Assembly: GCA_018613035.1 (NCBI GenBank)
Contig: JAGGRA010000011.1
Location: 25,532-89,531 of the forward strand
DNA from: Pseudomonas sp. ISL-84
GTDB lineage: Bacteria > Bacillota > Bacilli > Bacillales > Cytobacillaceae
Direction: 5' to 3'
DNA: 64,000 nt
How positions within the stretch are numbered: the first letter of the stretch is position 1; every line of letters begins with the position of its first letter. The notes beneath the pieces are model-generated. The model was not told the origin of the DNA and did no database searches. It was given only the letters and a program-made list of their open reading frames with translations. Of this stretch, positions 24,939-32,592 are shown piece after piece. Both the position numbers and the translations under genes were made by a program.

Positions 24939-25799
24939 CTAGATCCCCTCGCAGATTGCCGATGAATCGAGCTGGGCTTTCCCTTGCTCCATCGCCTTCT
25001 TATAGAGGCTGCAAACCATTTGCCCCAATGGAGAATCCGCGCTGTAATGTTCGGCTGTCTCTTTATATAAATGGATATCCTTATTCATGTGCTCAAGGCT
25101 GAAAAGCACATTCTCGTATGTACCATTAAGGATATTCTCACCGAACACCGACATCACCCGATTATGGGCCGAGCCGCTTTGAATGACTTCCGCCAGCTGA
25201 GTCCGGCTGACACCTGCTTTTTCCCCCACTGCAAAGGCCTCCCCCAGGCCTGCAGTAATCAAAGCAACTAGCATATTATGGCACAGCTTCGCCACTTGTC
25301 CTGATCCTGAAGAGCCAAGCAGAAAAATATCCTTTCCAACGCTCTCCAGGACCGGCCGAATCTCTGCAATATATCTATCGTCTCCCCCAACCATTATGGT
25401 CAACGTACCGGCATCAGCACCCTTAGGTCCTCCGCTTAACGGACAGTCATAAAAATGGACTTCCCTCTCCTTAGCAGCACTGTATAATTCCTGGGCTGTA
25501 GCAGGATCAATGGTACTCATATCCAGGACAAAACTGCGAGGCTTTAAAGCAGCAAAGACTCCGCTTTCACCCATCATAACATCCCTGACAATACCTGGTC
25601 CAGGCAATGAAGAAATTACTAAGTCCGCTTGCCTTCCCAACTCAAATGGCGAAGGCTGGGGAATCGCCCCAAGCTCCTCGCATTTCGCCAACGCATCTGC
25701 ACTGGGATCATAAGCATACACTTTATATCCGTTCTTGAGTAAATTTTTAACAATCCCCTTGCCCATGGCTCCGCAGCCAATCACACCTATATGTTTCAT
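24939..25799 (-). CDS. beta-hydroxyacid dehydrogenase (tartronate semialdehyde reductase/3-hydroxyisobutyrate dehydrogenase family)
   Basis: A 286-residue NAD(P)-dependent enzyme with the Rossmann motif GVIGCGAMGKGI, the substrate-binding CPLSGGPKGADAGTL and the catalytic Lys in GQVAKLCHN, all diagnostic of the family. It would interconvert a 3-hydroxy acid and a semialdehyde. It lies 18 bp downstream of the aldehyde dehydrogenase and 26 bp upstream of DUF3100, so the four genes form one operon. The paired semialdehyde dehydrogenase suggests both act on a sugar-acid or amino-acid breakdown product. Confidence 0.88.
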   Translation of the reverse strand: MKHIGVIGCGAMGKGIVKNLLKNGYKVYAYDPSADALAKCEELGAIPQPSPFELGRQADLVISSLPGPGIVRDVMMGESGVFAALKPRSFVLDMSTIDPATAQELYSAAKEREVHFYDCPLSGGPKGADAGTLTIMVGGDDRYIAEIRPVLESVGKDIFLLGSSGSGQVAKLCHNMLVALITAGLGEAFAVGEKAGVSRTQLAEVIQSGSAHNRVMSVFGENILNGTYENVLFSLEHMNKDIHLYKETAEHYSADSPLGQMVCSLYKKAMEQGKAQLDSSAICEGI

Positions 25800-25817
25800 C
25801 CTCTCCCTCCTCTTGTT

Positions 25818-27314
25818 TTAAGGTTTAATATAGACCGTTTTCGTATCCAGCCAGAAGTCCAATGCCGTGCTTCCCTGTTCACGCGGCCCAATACTTGATG
25901 TCTTTTTGCCGCCGAAAGGAAGCTGATTTTCATAATGATTGGAAGGGATATTCACATGCGTGACACCTGTTTCAATTTTCCGGACAAAATCAAAGGCTTT
26001 TTGAAGGTCATTTGTAAAAATAGCAGATGATAACCCAAAGTCCGTATCATTTGCCAGCTCGATCGCCTCTTCATAAGAATCTACTTCCATCACCGCAACC
26101 ACTGGTCCAAAAATTTCTTCTTTTGCGATGGTAAAATCCTTTATTACTTTGCTAAAAACAGTTGGGGCAACAAAATAGCCATTTGCTTGATCCCCATCAG
26201 TCAGCTGCTTGCCGCCGTATTCGAGGACAGCTCCTTCATAGATGGCGCTATTCACATAATGAAGATAAGTATTTAATTGATGCTTATTGGCTACAGCACC
26301 ATTATCATATCCTTCGCGAATACCATTTCCGACCTTAATCTGTTTCGCTTTTTCAACTAATAATTCGATTACACTTTGCGAAATAGATCGAGGAACAATT
26401 ACGCGGCTCGTTCCTGTACAGCTTTGTCCGTTGTTGTAAAAACCGCTGATGACTACGCTCTGTACGGCCTCCTCCAGATTCGCATCCTCCAAAATAATCG
26501 TCGCATTCTTTCCTCCCATTTCTGCCTGCATTTTTCCGCCATGTGCTGTAACGAGCTTGCCAAGATGAATGCCCACTTCAGAGGAACCTGTAAAGGAAAC
26601 GGCTTTGATCTCCGGATTGGTTCCAAGCTCTTCTCCCACGACAGAACCTGGCCCCGTGATCATATTAAGCACACCCTTTGGCATTCCTGCTTTTTCAAAT
26701 AGCTCTGCGACTTTTACAGAAATAAGAGACGTATCACTTGCTGCTTTATAAATAATCGTATTTCCCGCCAGCATGGAGGGGGCAATTTTATAAATGGCAA
26801 TCCCCAGCGGAAAATTAAATGGAGTTACAACTGCAACAACCCCAAGCGGCTCCTGGATCGTGCAGGCAAAGGAATTCGGATCAATAGCTGGAACTGTTTC
26901 ACCTGATAAACGATTGGCTTCACCGCTAAAATGTTTCAAAGCCTGAACCGTTGCATCCACTTCTTTGCGGGCAGCCTCAATTGTTTTACCGACTTCCTTC
27001 GTGATGATTTCTGCCAGCGCTTCTTTTTCCTGCTGAATTAAAAAGATCAGGTTAAAGAGGATGTCTCCGCGGCTGATTGGAGATGTTTGCTTCCATTTAG
27101 GGAAAGCCCTCTTTGCGCTTTCGATCGCTTTTTGCACATCAACCTCATTTGATTTCTGAAAGTAACCCAATACCTCATCCGTATTTGCAGGGTTTATGCT
27201 TGGATACGTTTCCCCCGTTACAGATGGTACCCATTCTCCGCCAATATAATTGTAATAGGTTTTAATCCCATCATTTCCAACTGTAATGCTTTGGCTATTA
27301 ACCTCTGTACTCAT
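25818..27314 (-). CDS. aldehyde dehydrogenase (alpha-ketoglutarate semialdehyde dehydrogenase-like)
   Basis: A 498-residue aldehyde dehydrogenase. TPFNFPLG, FTGSSEVG, the Glu in EMGGKN and the nucleophilic Cys in GQSCTGTSR are all present. It most resembles the KGSA/2,5-dioxovalerate group (the YcbD type of Bacillus), which ends glucarate, hydroxyproline and pentose-acid pathways in 2-oxoglutarate. The frame opens eight codons earlier, but ATG at 27314 follows AAGGAGAGGTTTG and is the better start. It is the first gene of the operon, just downstream of a GAF/PucR-type regulator gene that may control it. Confidence 0.87.
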   Translation of the reverse strand: MSTEVNSQSITVGNDGIKTYYNYIGGEWVPSVTGETYPSINPANTDEVLGYFQKSNEVDVQKAIESAKRAFPKWKQTSPISRGDILFNLIFLIQQEKEALAEIITKEVGKTIEAARKEVDATVQALKHFSGEANRLSGETVPAIDPNSFACTIQEPLGVVAVVTPFNFPLGIAIYKIAPSMLAGNTIIYKAASDTSLISVKVAELFEKAGMPKGVLNMITGPGSVVGEELGTNPEIKAVSFTGSSEVGIHLGKLVTAHGGKMQAEMGGKNATIILEDANLEEAVQSVVISGFYNNGQSCTGTSRVIVPRSISQSVIELLVEKAKQIKVGNGIREGYDNGAVANKHQLNTYLHYVNSAIYEGAVLEYGGKQLTDGDQANGYFVAPTVFSKVIKDFTIAKEEIFGPVVAVMEVDSYEEAIELANDTDFGLSSAIFTNDLQKAFDFVRKIETGVTHVNIPSNHYENQLPFGGKKTSSIGPREQGSTALDFWLDTKTVYIKP

Positions 27315-27423
27315 CAAACCTCTCCTTATCCCTATCATTTAAAACTAATTATAATATTTAGAAAATTCTATGTACATGTGCCAATAACCAAATAATCCTG
27401 TTTTTCATTGTGACAAGCACCAA

Positions 27424-29019
27424 TTAAGGGGTTAAATAATCGAAAATTTGAAAGGCAAGCACAATTGCGATCCAATCGTCTTTTTTATTAAAGTCCATAT
27501 CTAATTGATTCTCTATTTTTTTTAGGCGGTAGGTAAGCGTGTTGGGATGAATATGCATTTCTTCTGCCGTTTTTTTATGGCTTTTGTTATTGGCAAGGAA
27601 GGCTTGCATCGTTTGCAGATATTCTGGCTCCATTTGTAAAAGAGAGCCCATCTTATCGGACACGAATTTTTTCAGCAAACTTCGGTCCATATTGAGCCAA
27701 AGCCTTTCTGCCCCAAGCTCTGAATAGGTAACAAAGGTCTTGTGTTTATGGTTTTTACAGTAGGAAACCGCTTCGGTTGCTTCCTGGTAGGAATCAGCTA
27801 TTTCTGTTAAAGCAACTTCTCTGCCTAAGCCTATTACAGCTTGTTTGTTTGTCGTCATAAATTTCTGTATTTCTTCAGCCAGGTGATGATCGTAATTTTT
27901 CCACCCGTTCACCAGCAGGGCAACAATTTGGTCTGATTTAGTGAATACAATGCTGGTTTCAGAATATTTCATGAGAACTTGCTCTAACGATTTGATAAGC
28001 TTTTCTTTTTGGAGAATGGCTCTTGCATCCCAAAGAAAACCGGCTTTGCAATCAATGATCATGCAGGAAACTCTGCTTTTTTCATTCAATTGGTATTTTT
28101 CCAAAACTCTCTGATTCAGGCGGGTATCGTTGATAATATCATGAAACGCCTCTTCTCTTAAGTGCATTTCTTTTTCAAATAGCGTATTTTGTTTGACAAA
28201 TTCCAGAGATAAAGCAGTAGCAGCATGCTCAAGAGCGGCCCTTTGGATGCTTGTTAAGCTTTCAATTGGCATTTTCAAAAGAAAATACCCGAAAAGTTCG
28301 TTGGAGCTAATAATCGGAAAAGAACTAGATTTCTCATCAGCTATTTCCGCATAGGTGACAGGTGTCCCAAGGATATGGCTGATGGTTTCAAGAATATAAG
28401 AAACCCCTCTTCCCTCCAGCAAAATTTTGGTGAACCTGCGGTGAATATCCAGGGAATGGCTCAGTTCATTATTTTTCCGCTTAACTTCTTCGTAAAGCTT
28501 TGAGTTCATAATCGCAATCGCTGCCTGGTCTGCCACAACCTCCAATATGTGAAATTCATCTTCTGTAAACTGAACATCTTTATCAAAATTATCCACCACA
28601 AGCACGCCAATACACTCTTCTTTATATACCAAGGGGACAAGGATTCCGCTTTTAACCTCCCGCCGGAAAACCCCGTTAAAGAAGTGGACATAATTCGTTT
28701 CAGACATGCGGCTCATATGCTCCCTGAACTCATGCCCGGAAGCAATGACGCCCTTTTTTGTAAGAAAAACCAGCCCAGTCAAAGATTCTCCAGGCTCGAA
28801 TTTCACCTGGCTCATAAATCCGGCATCGACCCCGACGCCTTGGGAAAAATGAAGCAGGCCATCATCTTTTAACTTATAAAGAATCGTCGTATCAGCATTT
28901 TCAACCAGATCAAAGGCGGCTTCCACCAGCTTCTTTAATATTTCCTCCAAATCGAGGGACTGAGTTAGGCTGCGATTTATTTCCAAGAGGCTTGAGATTT
29001 TTTCTTGCATGATGGTCAT
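27424..29019 (-). CDS. GAF-domain transcriptional regulator with PucR-type HTH
   Basis: A 531-residue regulator. A GAF domain occupies roughly residues 20-170 (GVGVDAGFMSQVKFEPGESLTG). A middle cyclase-like domain holds SCMIIDCK and VIGLGREVALTEIADSY. The C-terminus has the PucR/CdaR helix-turn-helix HKKTAEEMHIHPNTLTYRLKKIE. The start at 29019 follows AAAGGAGCAAGGCC; the frame opens seven codons earlier. Sugar-diacid and purine regulators share this layout. It is 110 bp upstream of the KGSA-type dehydrogenase operon on the same strand and is its likely activator. The GAF domain suggests an intracellular ligand. Confidence 0.87.
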   Translation of the reverse strand: MTIMQEKISSLLEINRSLTQSLDLEEILKKLVEAAFDLVENADTTILYKLKDDGLLHFSQGVGVDAGFMSQVKFEPGESLTGLVFLTKKGVIASGHEFREHMSRMSETNYVHFFNGVFRREVKSGILVPLVYKEECIGVLVVDNFDKDVQFTEDEFHILEVVADQAAIAIMNSKLYEEVKRKNNELSHSLDIHRRFTKILLEGRGVSYILETISHILGTPVTYAEIADEKSSSFPIISSNELFGYFLLKMPIESLTSIQRAALEHAATALSLEFVKQNTLFEKEMHLREEAFHDIINDTRLNQRVLEKYQLNEKSRVSCMIIDCKAGFLWDARAILQKEKLIKSLEQVLMKYSETSIVFTKSDQIVALLVNGWKNYDHHLAEEIQKFMTTNKQAVIGLGREVALTEIADSYQEATEAVSYCKNHKHKTFVTYSELGAERLWLNMDRSLLKKFVSDKMGSLLQMEPEYLQTMQAFLANNKSHKKTAEEMHIHPNTLTYRLKKIENQLDMDFNKKDDWIAIVLAFQIFDYLTP

Positions 29020-29180
29020 GGCCTTGCTCCTTTCTGTCATACTAGTTATATCTATTATAGGGGATTATTTAGGCAAAAGGAGCTTTTTCGAGTACTGCTT
29101 CTGAGAGCTTCTGAGCGAGTAATACCTTAAATAACGGATCGACAATACATTTTACTATCTAGTTAAAGTTATTTTTTGCT

Positions 29181-29398
29181 CTATTTGCAATTCCTTGATG
29201 ACTATTTGCAGATACAAGCTTCTATTTGCAGGTTTTCTAAGTCTATTTGCTGGACTAGCCTTTCCAAAAACATTTATTCGCAAAATTCCAATGTTTATTC
29301 GTAAGTTATAGTGATTTATTCGCGAGTTTTCATAATTTATTCGCAAATTCCTGCTGTTTATTTGTGAGTTTCACAGTATTATTCTTAAAGTTCACAAT
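29181..29398. repeat. 21-bp tandem repeat array, ten units
   Basis: Ten consecutive units start with (C/T)TATTYG. Seven are exactly 21 bp from start to start, one is 20 bp, and unit 4 is expanded to 30 bp. The first four units carry CTATTTGC, the later ones mostly TTTATTCG. The minus strand reads open as heptads containing Arg-Ile-Asn, but has no ribosome site. It occupies the gap between the divergent PucR-type and NhaC-type genes, and nothing else is visible apart from one dispersed palindrome. Confidence 0.85.
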
Positions 29399-29444
29399 TT
29401 GCCAAGCAAGCCCGTCAATGTCCTCATCCTGATTGGCGTTTTCT

Positions 29445-29458
29445 ATCAAACGTTTGAT
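29445..29458. repeat. dispersed palindrome ATCAAACGTTTGAT, copy 3
   Basis: Exact 14-bp core about 145 bp upstream of the NhaC-family gene, after the 21-bp tandem array. Confidence 0.85.
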
Positions 29459-29528
29459 TGAATCCCCTGCTTGCAATCATGTCATACTTCCAGTTCTTTT
29501 CTCCCTTTCAAAAAACAAAAAAAATTAT

Positions 29529-29557
29529 ATTGCATAAATAATATATTTATTGCATAA
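29529..29557. promoter_or_regulatory. paired ATTGCATAA sites upstream of the antiporter
   Basis: ATTGCATAA occurs twice exactly 20 bp apart, two helical turns, 45-75 bp before the antiporter start. It may be a regulator-binding pair. No regulator can be assigned. Confidence 0.35.
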
Positions 29558-29601
29558 TTACTCATAGTTTATTTTCCAAATACTACTAGGAGGACATATT
29601 C

Positions 29602-31131
29602 ATGGAACACTTAGGCTGGTTATCTATCATTCCGCCCTTGCTGGCAATTATAGCGGCAATCGTAACGAAAAACGTTATTATTTCATTATTTTTAGGTTCA
29701 TTTTCAGGTGTCTTAATTTTGGCAAAGGGTCTGCCGCTCACAGCGACCAAGACGATGATTGGCGATTATTTGTTTGTTCAGCTGACAGACAGCTATAACG
29801 CTGGTGTGCTGGTATTGCTGGTTTTTATCGGCGGGTTTGTCGCGCTGATGGAAAAGTCTGGAGGAGCTGCCGCATTTGCGGAAAAAGTTATTAAGTATTT
29901 AAACACAAAAGCCAAAACGCAATTGGCTGCCTGGTTTGGCGGGATCGTCATCTTTTTCTCGGATCTCGGCACCCCGCTTTTGATTGGGCCTATTTTTGAA
30001 AAGGTATTTGATAAAGCAAAGATCTCCAGGGAAAAATTAGCCTGGATCATCGATTCAACGGCTTCACCCGTTGCCGTCCTTATTCCCTTCATCGGCTGGG
30101 GCGTATACATCATGGGACTCATTCAAAAAGAGTTTGAAGGACTGAGCATTGCTGAATCAGATTGGGACGCATTTATCCAGGCAATCCCTTATCAATTTTA
30201 TCCAATCCTAACAGTTCTGATGGTGCCGCTTGTAGCATTTACAAAGCTGGAGTTTGGTGCCATGGCGAAAGCCGAAAAGCGGGTAAAGGAAACGGGTGCA
30301 CTGTATTGGCCTGATTCCAAGCCGATGAGAAAACCGGACAGTTTTAACGAGTTAAAAGAAACAAAAAGCAAGCCGATCCTCATCTGGCTGCCGTTGCTTG
30401 TCCTGCTTGTAACCTTATTCGGAATGCTGATCCCGCTAGGATTCCCGTTCCAAAAGATTGAAGGCAGTGCCTTCCGGGTAGCTCTTACAACCGCCTATTT
30501 ATTTGCTGGCATTCTATTAATTGTCATGATGGTATTTTACAAGGTTAAAAAGTTTGGAGAAGCATTTGATATTTATGTATCAGGCATGCAAAAAATGATG
30601 TATGTGGCAGCTACACTGGTCCTGGCCTGGTCTCTTGGCACAGTCATGAAGAATCTGGGCACCGCCAATTATATGGTTGAAATCATGGATGGAAATGTCC
30701 CTGCCTTTATCGTTCCTGCGATCTTATTCCTTGCAGGCGCATGCATGTCGTTTGCGACCGGAAGCTCATGGGGCACATTCGCAATCATGATGCCTTTGGC
30801 CATCCCAATGGCGTTCCATCTGGATGCATCCATCTATGTCTGTATTGGAGCTGTTTTATCAGGGGGATTATTCGGTGACCACTGCTCACCTATCTCGGAT
30901 ACAACGATTTTATCCTCTACCGGAGCAGGAAGCGATCACATGGACCACGTAAAAACACAGCTTCCTTACGCGATTTTGAATGGATCTGCTGCCCTTGCTG
31001 CTTATCTTGTCGCTGGGCTAGTTGCGAATACCCTCTCGCTTGCAGTTGCAATTGGAATCATGGTTTTAGCCGTTTTTGTTTTAGCAAAATGGCAAAATAA
31101 GAACAATACTGGGACACCCATGAATATGTAA
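29602..31131 (+). CDS. NhaC-family Na+/H+ or substrate antiporter
   Basis: A 509-residue membrane protein with about 11-12 helices. SFATGSSWGTFAIMMPLAIPM and GGLFGDHCSPISDTTILSSTGAG are the NhaC-family signature blocks. The ATG follows AGGAGGACATATTC. Family members exchange Na+ for H+ or carry amino and organic acids. It is transcribed towards an NtrC-type two-component system that faces it convergently, with its own terminator between. It may take part in salt or osmoprotectant homeostasis with the OpuC-like system a few genes away, but this is inference from proximity. Confidence 0.87.
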   Translation: MEHLGWLSIIPPLLAIIAAIVTKNVIISLFLGSFSGVLILAKGLPLTATKTMIGDYLFVQLTDSYNAGVLVLLVFIGGFVALMEKSGGAAAFAEKVIKYLNTKAKTQLAAWFGGIVIFFSDLGTPLLIGPIFEKVFDKAKISREKLAWIIDSTASPVAVLIPFIGWGVYIMGLIQKEFEGLSIAESDWDAFIQAIPYQFYPILTVLMVPLVAFTKLEFGAMAKAEKRVKETGALYWPDSKPMRKPDSFNELKETKSKPILIWLPLLVLLVTLFGMLIPLGFPFQKIEGSAFRVALTTAYLFAGILLIVMMVFYKVKKFGEAFDIYVSGMQKMMYVAATLVLAWSLGTVMKNLGTANYMVEIMDGNVPAFIVPAILFLAGACMSFATGSSWGTFAIMMPLAIPMAFHLDASIYVCIGAVLSGGLFGDHCSPISDTTILSSTGAGSDHMDHVKTQLPYAILNGSAALAAYLVAGLVANTLSLAVAIGIMVLAVFVLAKWQNKNNTGTPMNM

Positions 31132-31140
31132 AAAACAGCA

Positions 31141-31175
31141 AGCCCTATTCCACTTTTAGGAACAGGGCTTTTATT
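31141..31175 (+). terminator. rho-independent terminator of the antiporter gene
   Basis: AGCCCTATTCC pairs with GGAACAGGGCT and is followed by TTTTATTTT. Confidence 0.85.
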
Positions 31176-31200
31176 TTGGAAAAATCGGCAGTACAAAACG

Positions 31201-32592
31201 CTAATTCCTGCCCCTTCCAATCTTATACTTTCTAATCTTATACAATAGTCCTTGCCTGGTAATGCCAAGTACTTCTGCGGCACGTGACTGGTTGCCGTTT
31301 TCGCTATCGAGGGCGGTTTCGATAACTTCCTTTTCAACCTGTTCCAGATGTTCTGTTAAAGAGAAGTCCTCGTCAAGCTCCAGCGGCGCAGCTGGCGTTC
31401 CATCTGCTTCCTCTCCGGAGAAATAGTTTACAACCTCCAGCGGAAAATCCTCCAGCCGCAATTGACCGGCTGGTGAGAGGACAGCTGCCCTTGACAAGGC
31501 ATTTTGAAGCTCCCGGATGTTGCCGGGCCATGGATATTGGGTTAATTTTGTTAACAGGTCTTTTGACAGTGAATAATTCTGGTTATGCTCTTCTTCAAAC
31601 TCTGCCAAAAACTGCTCAATCAGCAGCGGGATGTCCTCTGTGCGTTCGCGCAGCGGCGGCAGTGTGATCCCGATTATATTTAACCGGTAATACAGGTCCT
31701 CACGGAATTCCCCGTTTTGGACCATTTCCCATAAATTTCGATTCGTTGCCGCAATGATGCGGACATCCGATAATTCCTCCTTGGATGTTCCAAGTGGTGT
31801 AAAGGTTTTATCCTGTGCGAACTGCAGAAGCTTCGCCTGCACATCAAGCGATATCTCGCCAATCTCATCCAGAAATAAAGTCCCTTTATCCGCAGCTGCA
31901 CATTTCCCTTCCTGCGATCGGACCGCTCCGGTAAAGGCTCCTTTTTCATAGCCAAATAATTCGCTTTCGAGAAGGTTAGAGGGAATGGCCGCACAATTTA
32001 CCTTGATGAACGGTCCTTCCCTGCGTGTGCTATCCAGATGGACAGCATGGGCACATCTCGATTTCCCAGTCCCGCTCTCTCCCTCCAGTAAAATAGTGAT
32101 GTCCTGGGATGCGACGCGTTCAATCAGAGAGTAGACCTCTTGCATTTTAGGACTTTTCCCAATCATTCCATGGAGATTATATTTTTGCTGAACAGCCTGT
32201 TTCAGCTCTTTATTTTCTTTTTTTAAATTTTTCATTTCAAAGGCTCGTTCGATAACGACCTTTAATTCGTCCGCCTTAATGGGTTTTGTTAAGTAGTCAT
32301 AAGCTCCCATCTTCATGGCTTTAACTGCATCCTCGATATCCCCGTAGGCTGTACAGGCGACAAATGCGGTATCAGGGTAGTTTGGCGCCCATTTTTCGAG
32401 GAGTTTTAATCCCGTCGTGTCGGGCAGAAGAAAATCCAGCAGAACAAGATCAACACTTTCGCTCTCCATCAGCTCTTCAGCCAATTTCCCGGTCTCCGCT
32501 TCGATGACATCGTAGCCTTCCTTTTTTAGGGTCAGCTTTGTCAGACGGCGGAATTTCTCATTGTCTTCAACTAACAAAATCGTCTTTTTCAT
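31201..32592 (-). CDS. NtrC-family sigma-54 response regulator
   Basis: A 463-residue response regulator. The receiver domain has phospho-acceptor D53 in LVLLDFLLPD. The AAA+ domain has Walker A GESGTGKS, the sigma-54 loop GAFTGA and LFLDEIGE. The C-terminus is a Fis-type HTH (NQSRAAEVLGITRQGLLYKIRKY). It overlaps the sensor kinase gene by 4 bp (ATGA), so the pair is translationally coupled. The only consensus sigma-54 promoter nearby lies in front of the OpuC-like operon just upstream on the same strand, which makes that operon its likely target. Confidence 0.93.
   Translation of the reverse strand: MKKTILLVEDNEKFRRLTKLTLKKEGYDVIEAETGKLAEELMESESVDLVLLDFLLPDTTGLKLLEKWAPNYPDTAFVACTAYGDIEDAVKAMKMGAYDYLTKPIKADELKVVIERAFEMKNLKKENKELKQAVQQKYNLHGMIGKSPKMQEVYSLIERVASQDITILLEGESGTGKSRCAHAVHLDSTRREGPFIKVNCAAIPSNLLESELFGYEKGAFTGAVRSQEGKCAAADKGTLFLDEIGEISLDVQAKLLQFAQDKTFTPLGTSKEELSDVRIIAATNRNLWEMVQNGEFREDLYYRLNIIGITLPPLRERTEDIPLLIEQFLAEFEEEHNQNYSLSKDLLTKLTQYPWPGNIRELQNALSRAAVLSPAGQLRLEDFPLEVVNYFSGEEADGTPAAPLELDEDFSLTEHLEQVEKEVIETALDSENGNQSRAAEVLGITRQGLLYKIRKYKIGRGRN

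Noticed and set aside
27370..27400. TTGGCAC near 27.38 kb resembling a sigma-54 -24 element before the KGSA-type dehydrogenase
   Set aside because: The -12 half is CATAG instead of TTGC at the required spacing, so the consensus fails.
29155..29346. 63-residue minus-strand frame with Arg-Ile-Asn heptads
   Set aside because: Open frame is a by-product of the 21-bp tandem array; no start signal.
29181..29398. Possible CRISPR array in the 21-bp repeat
   Set aside because: Units are contiguous and degenerate with no unique spacers and no cas genes.
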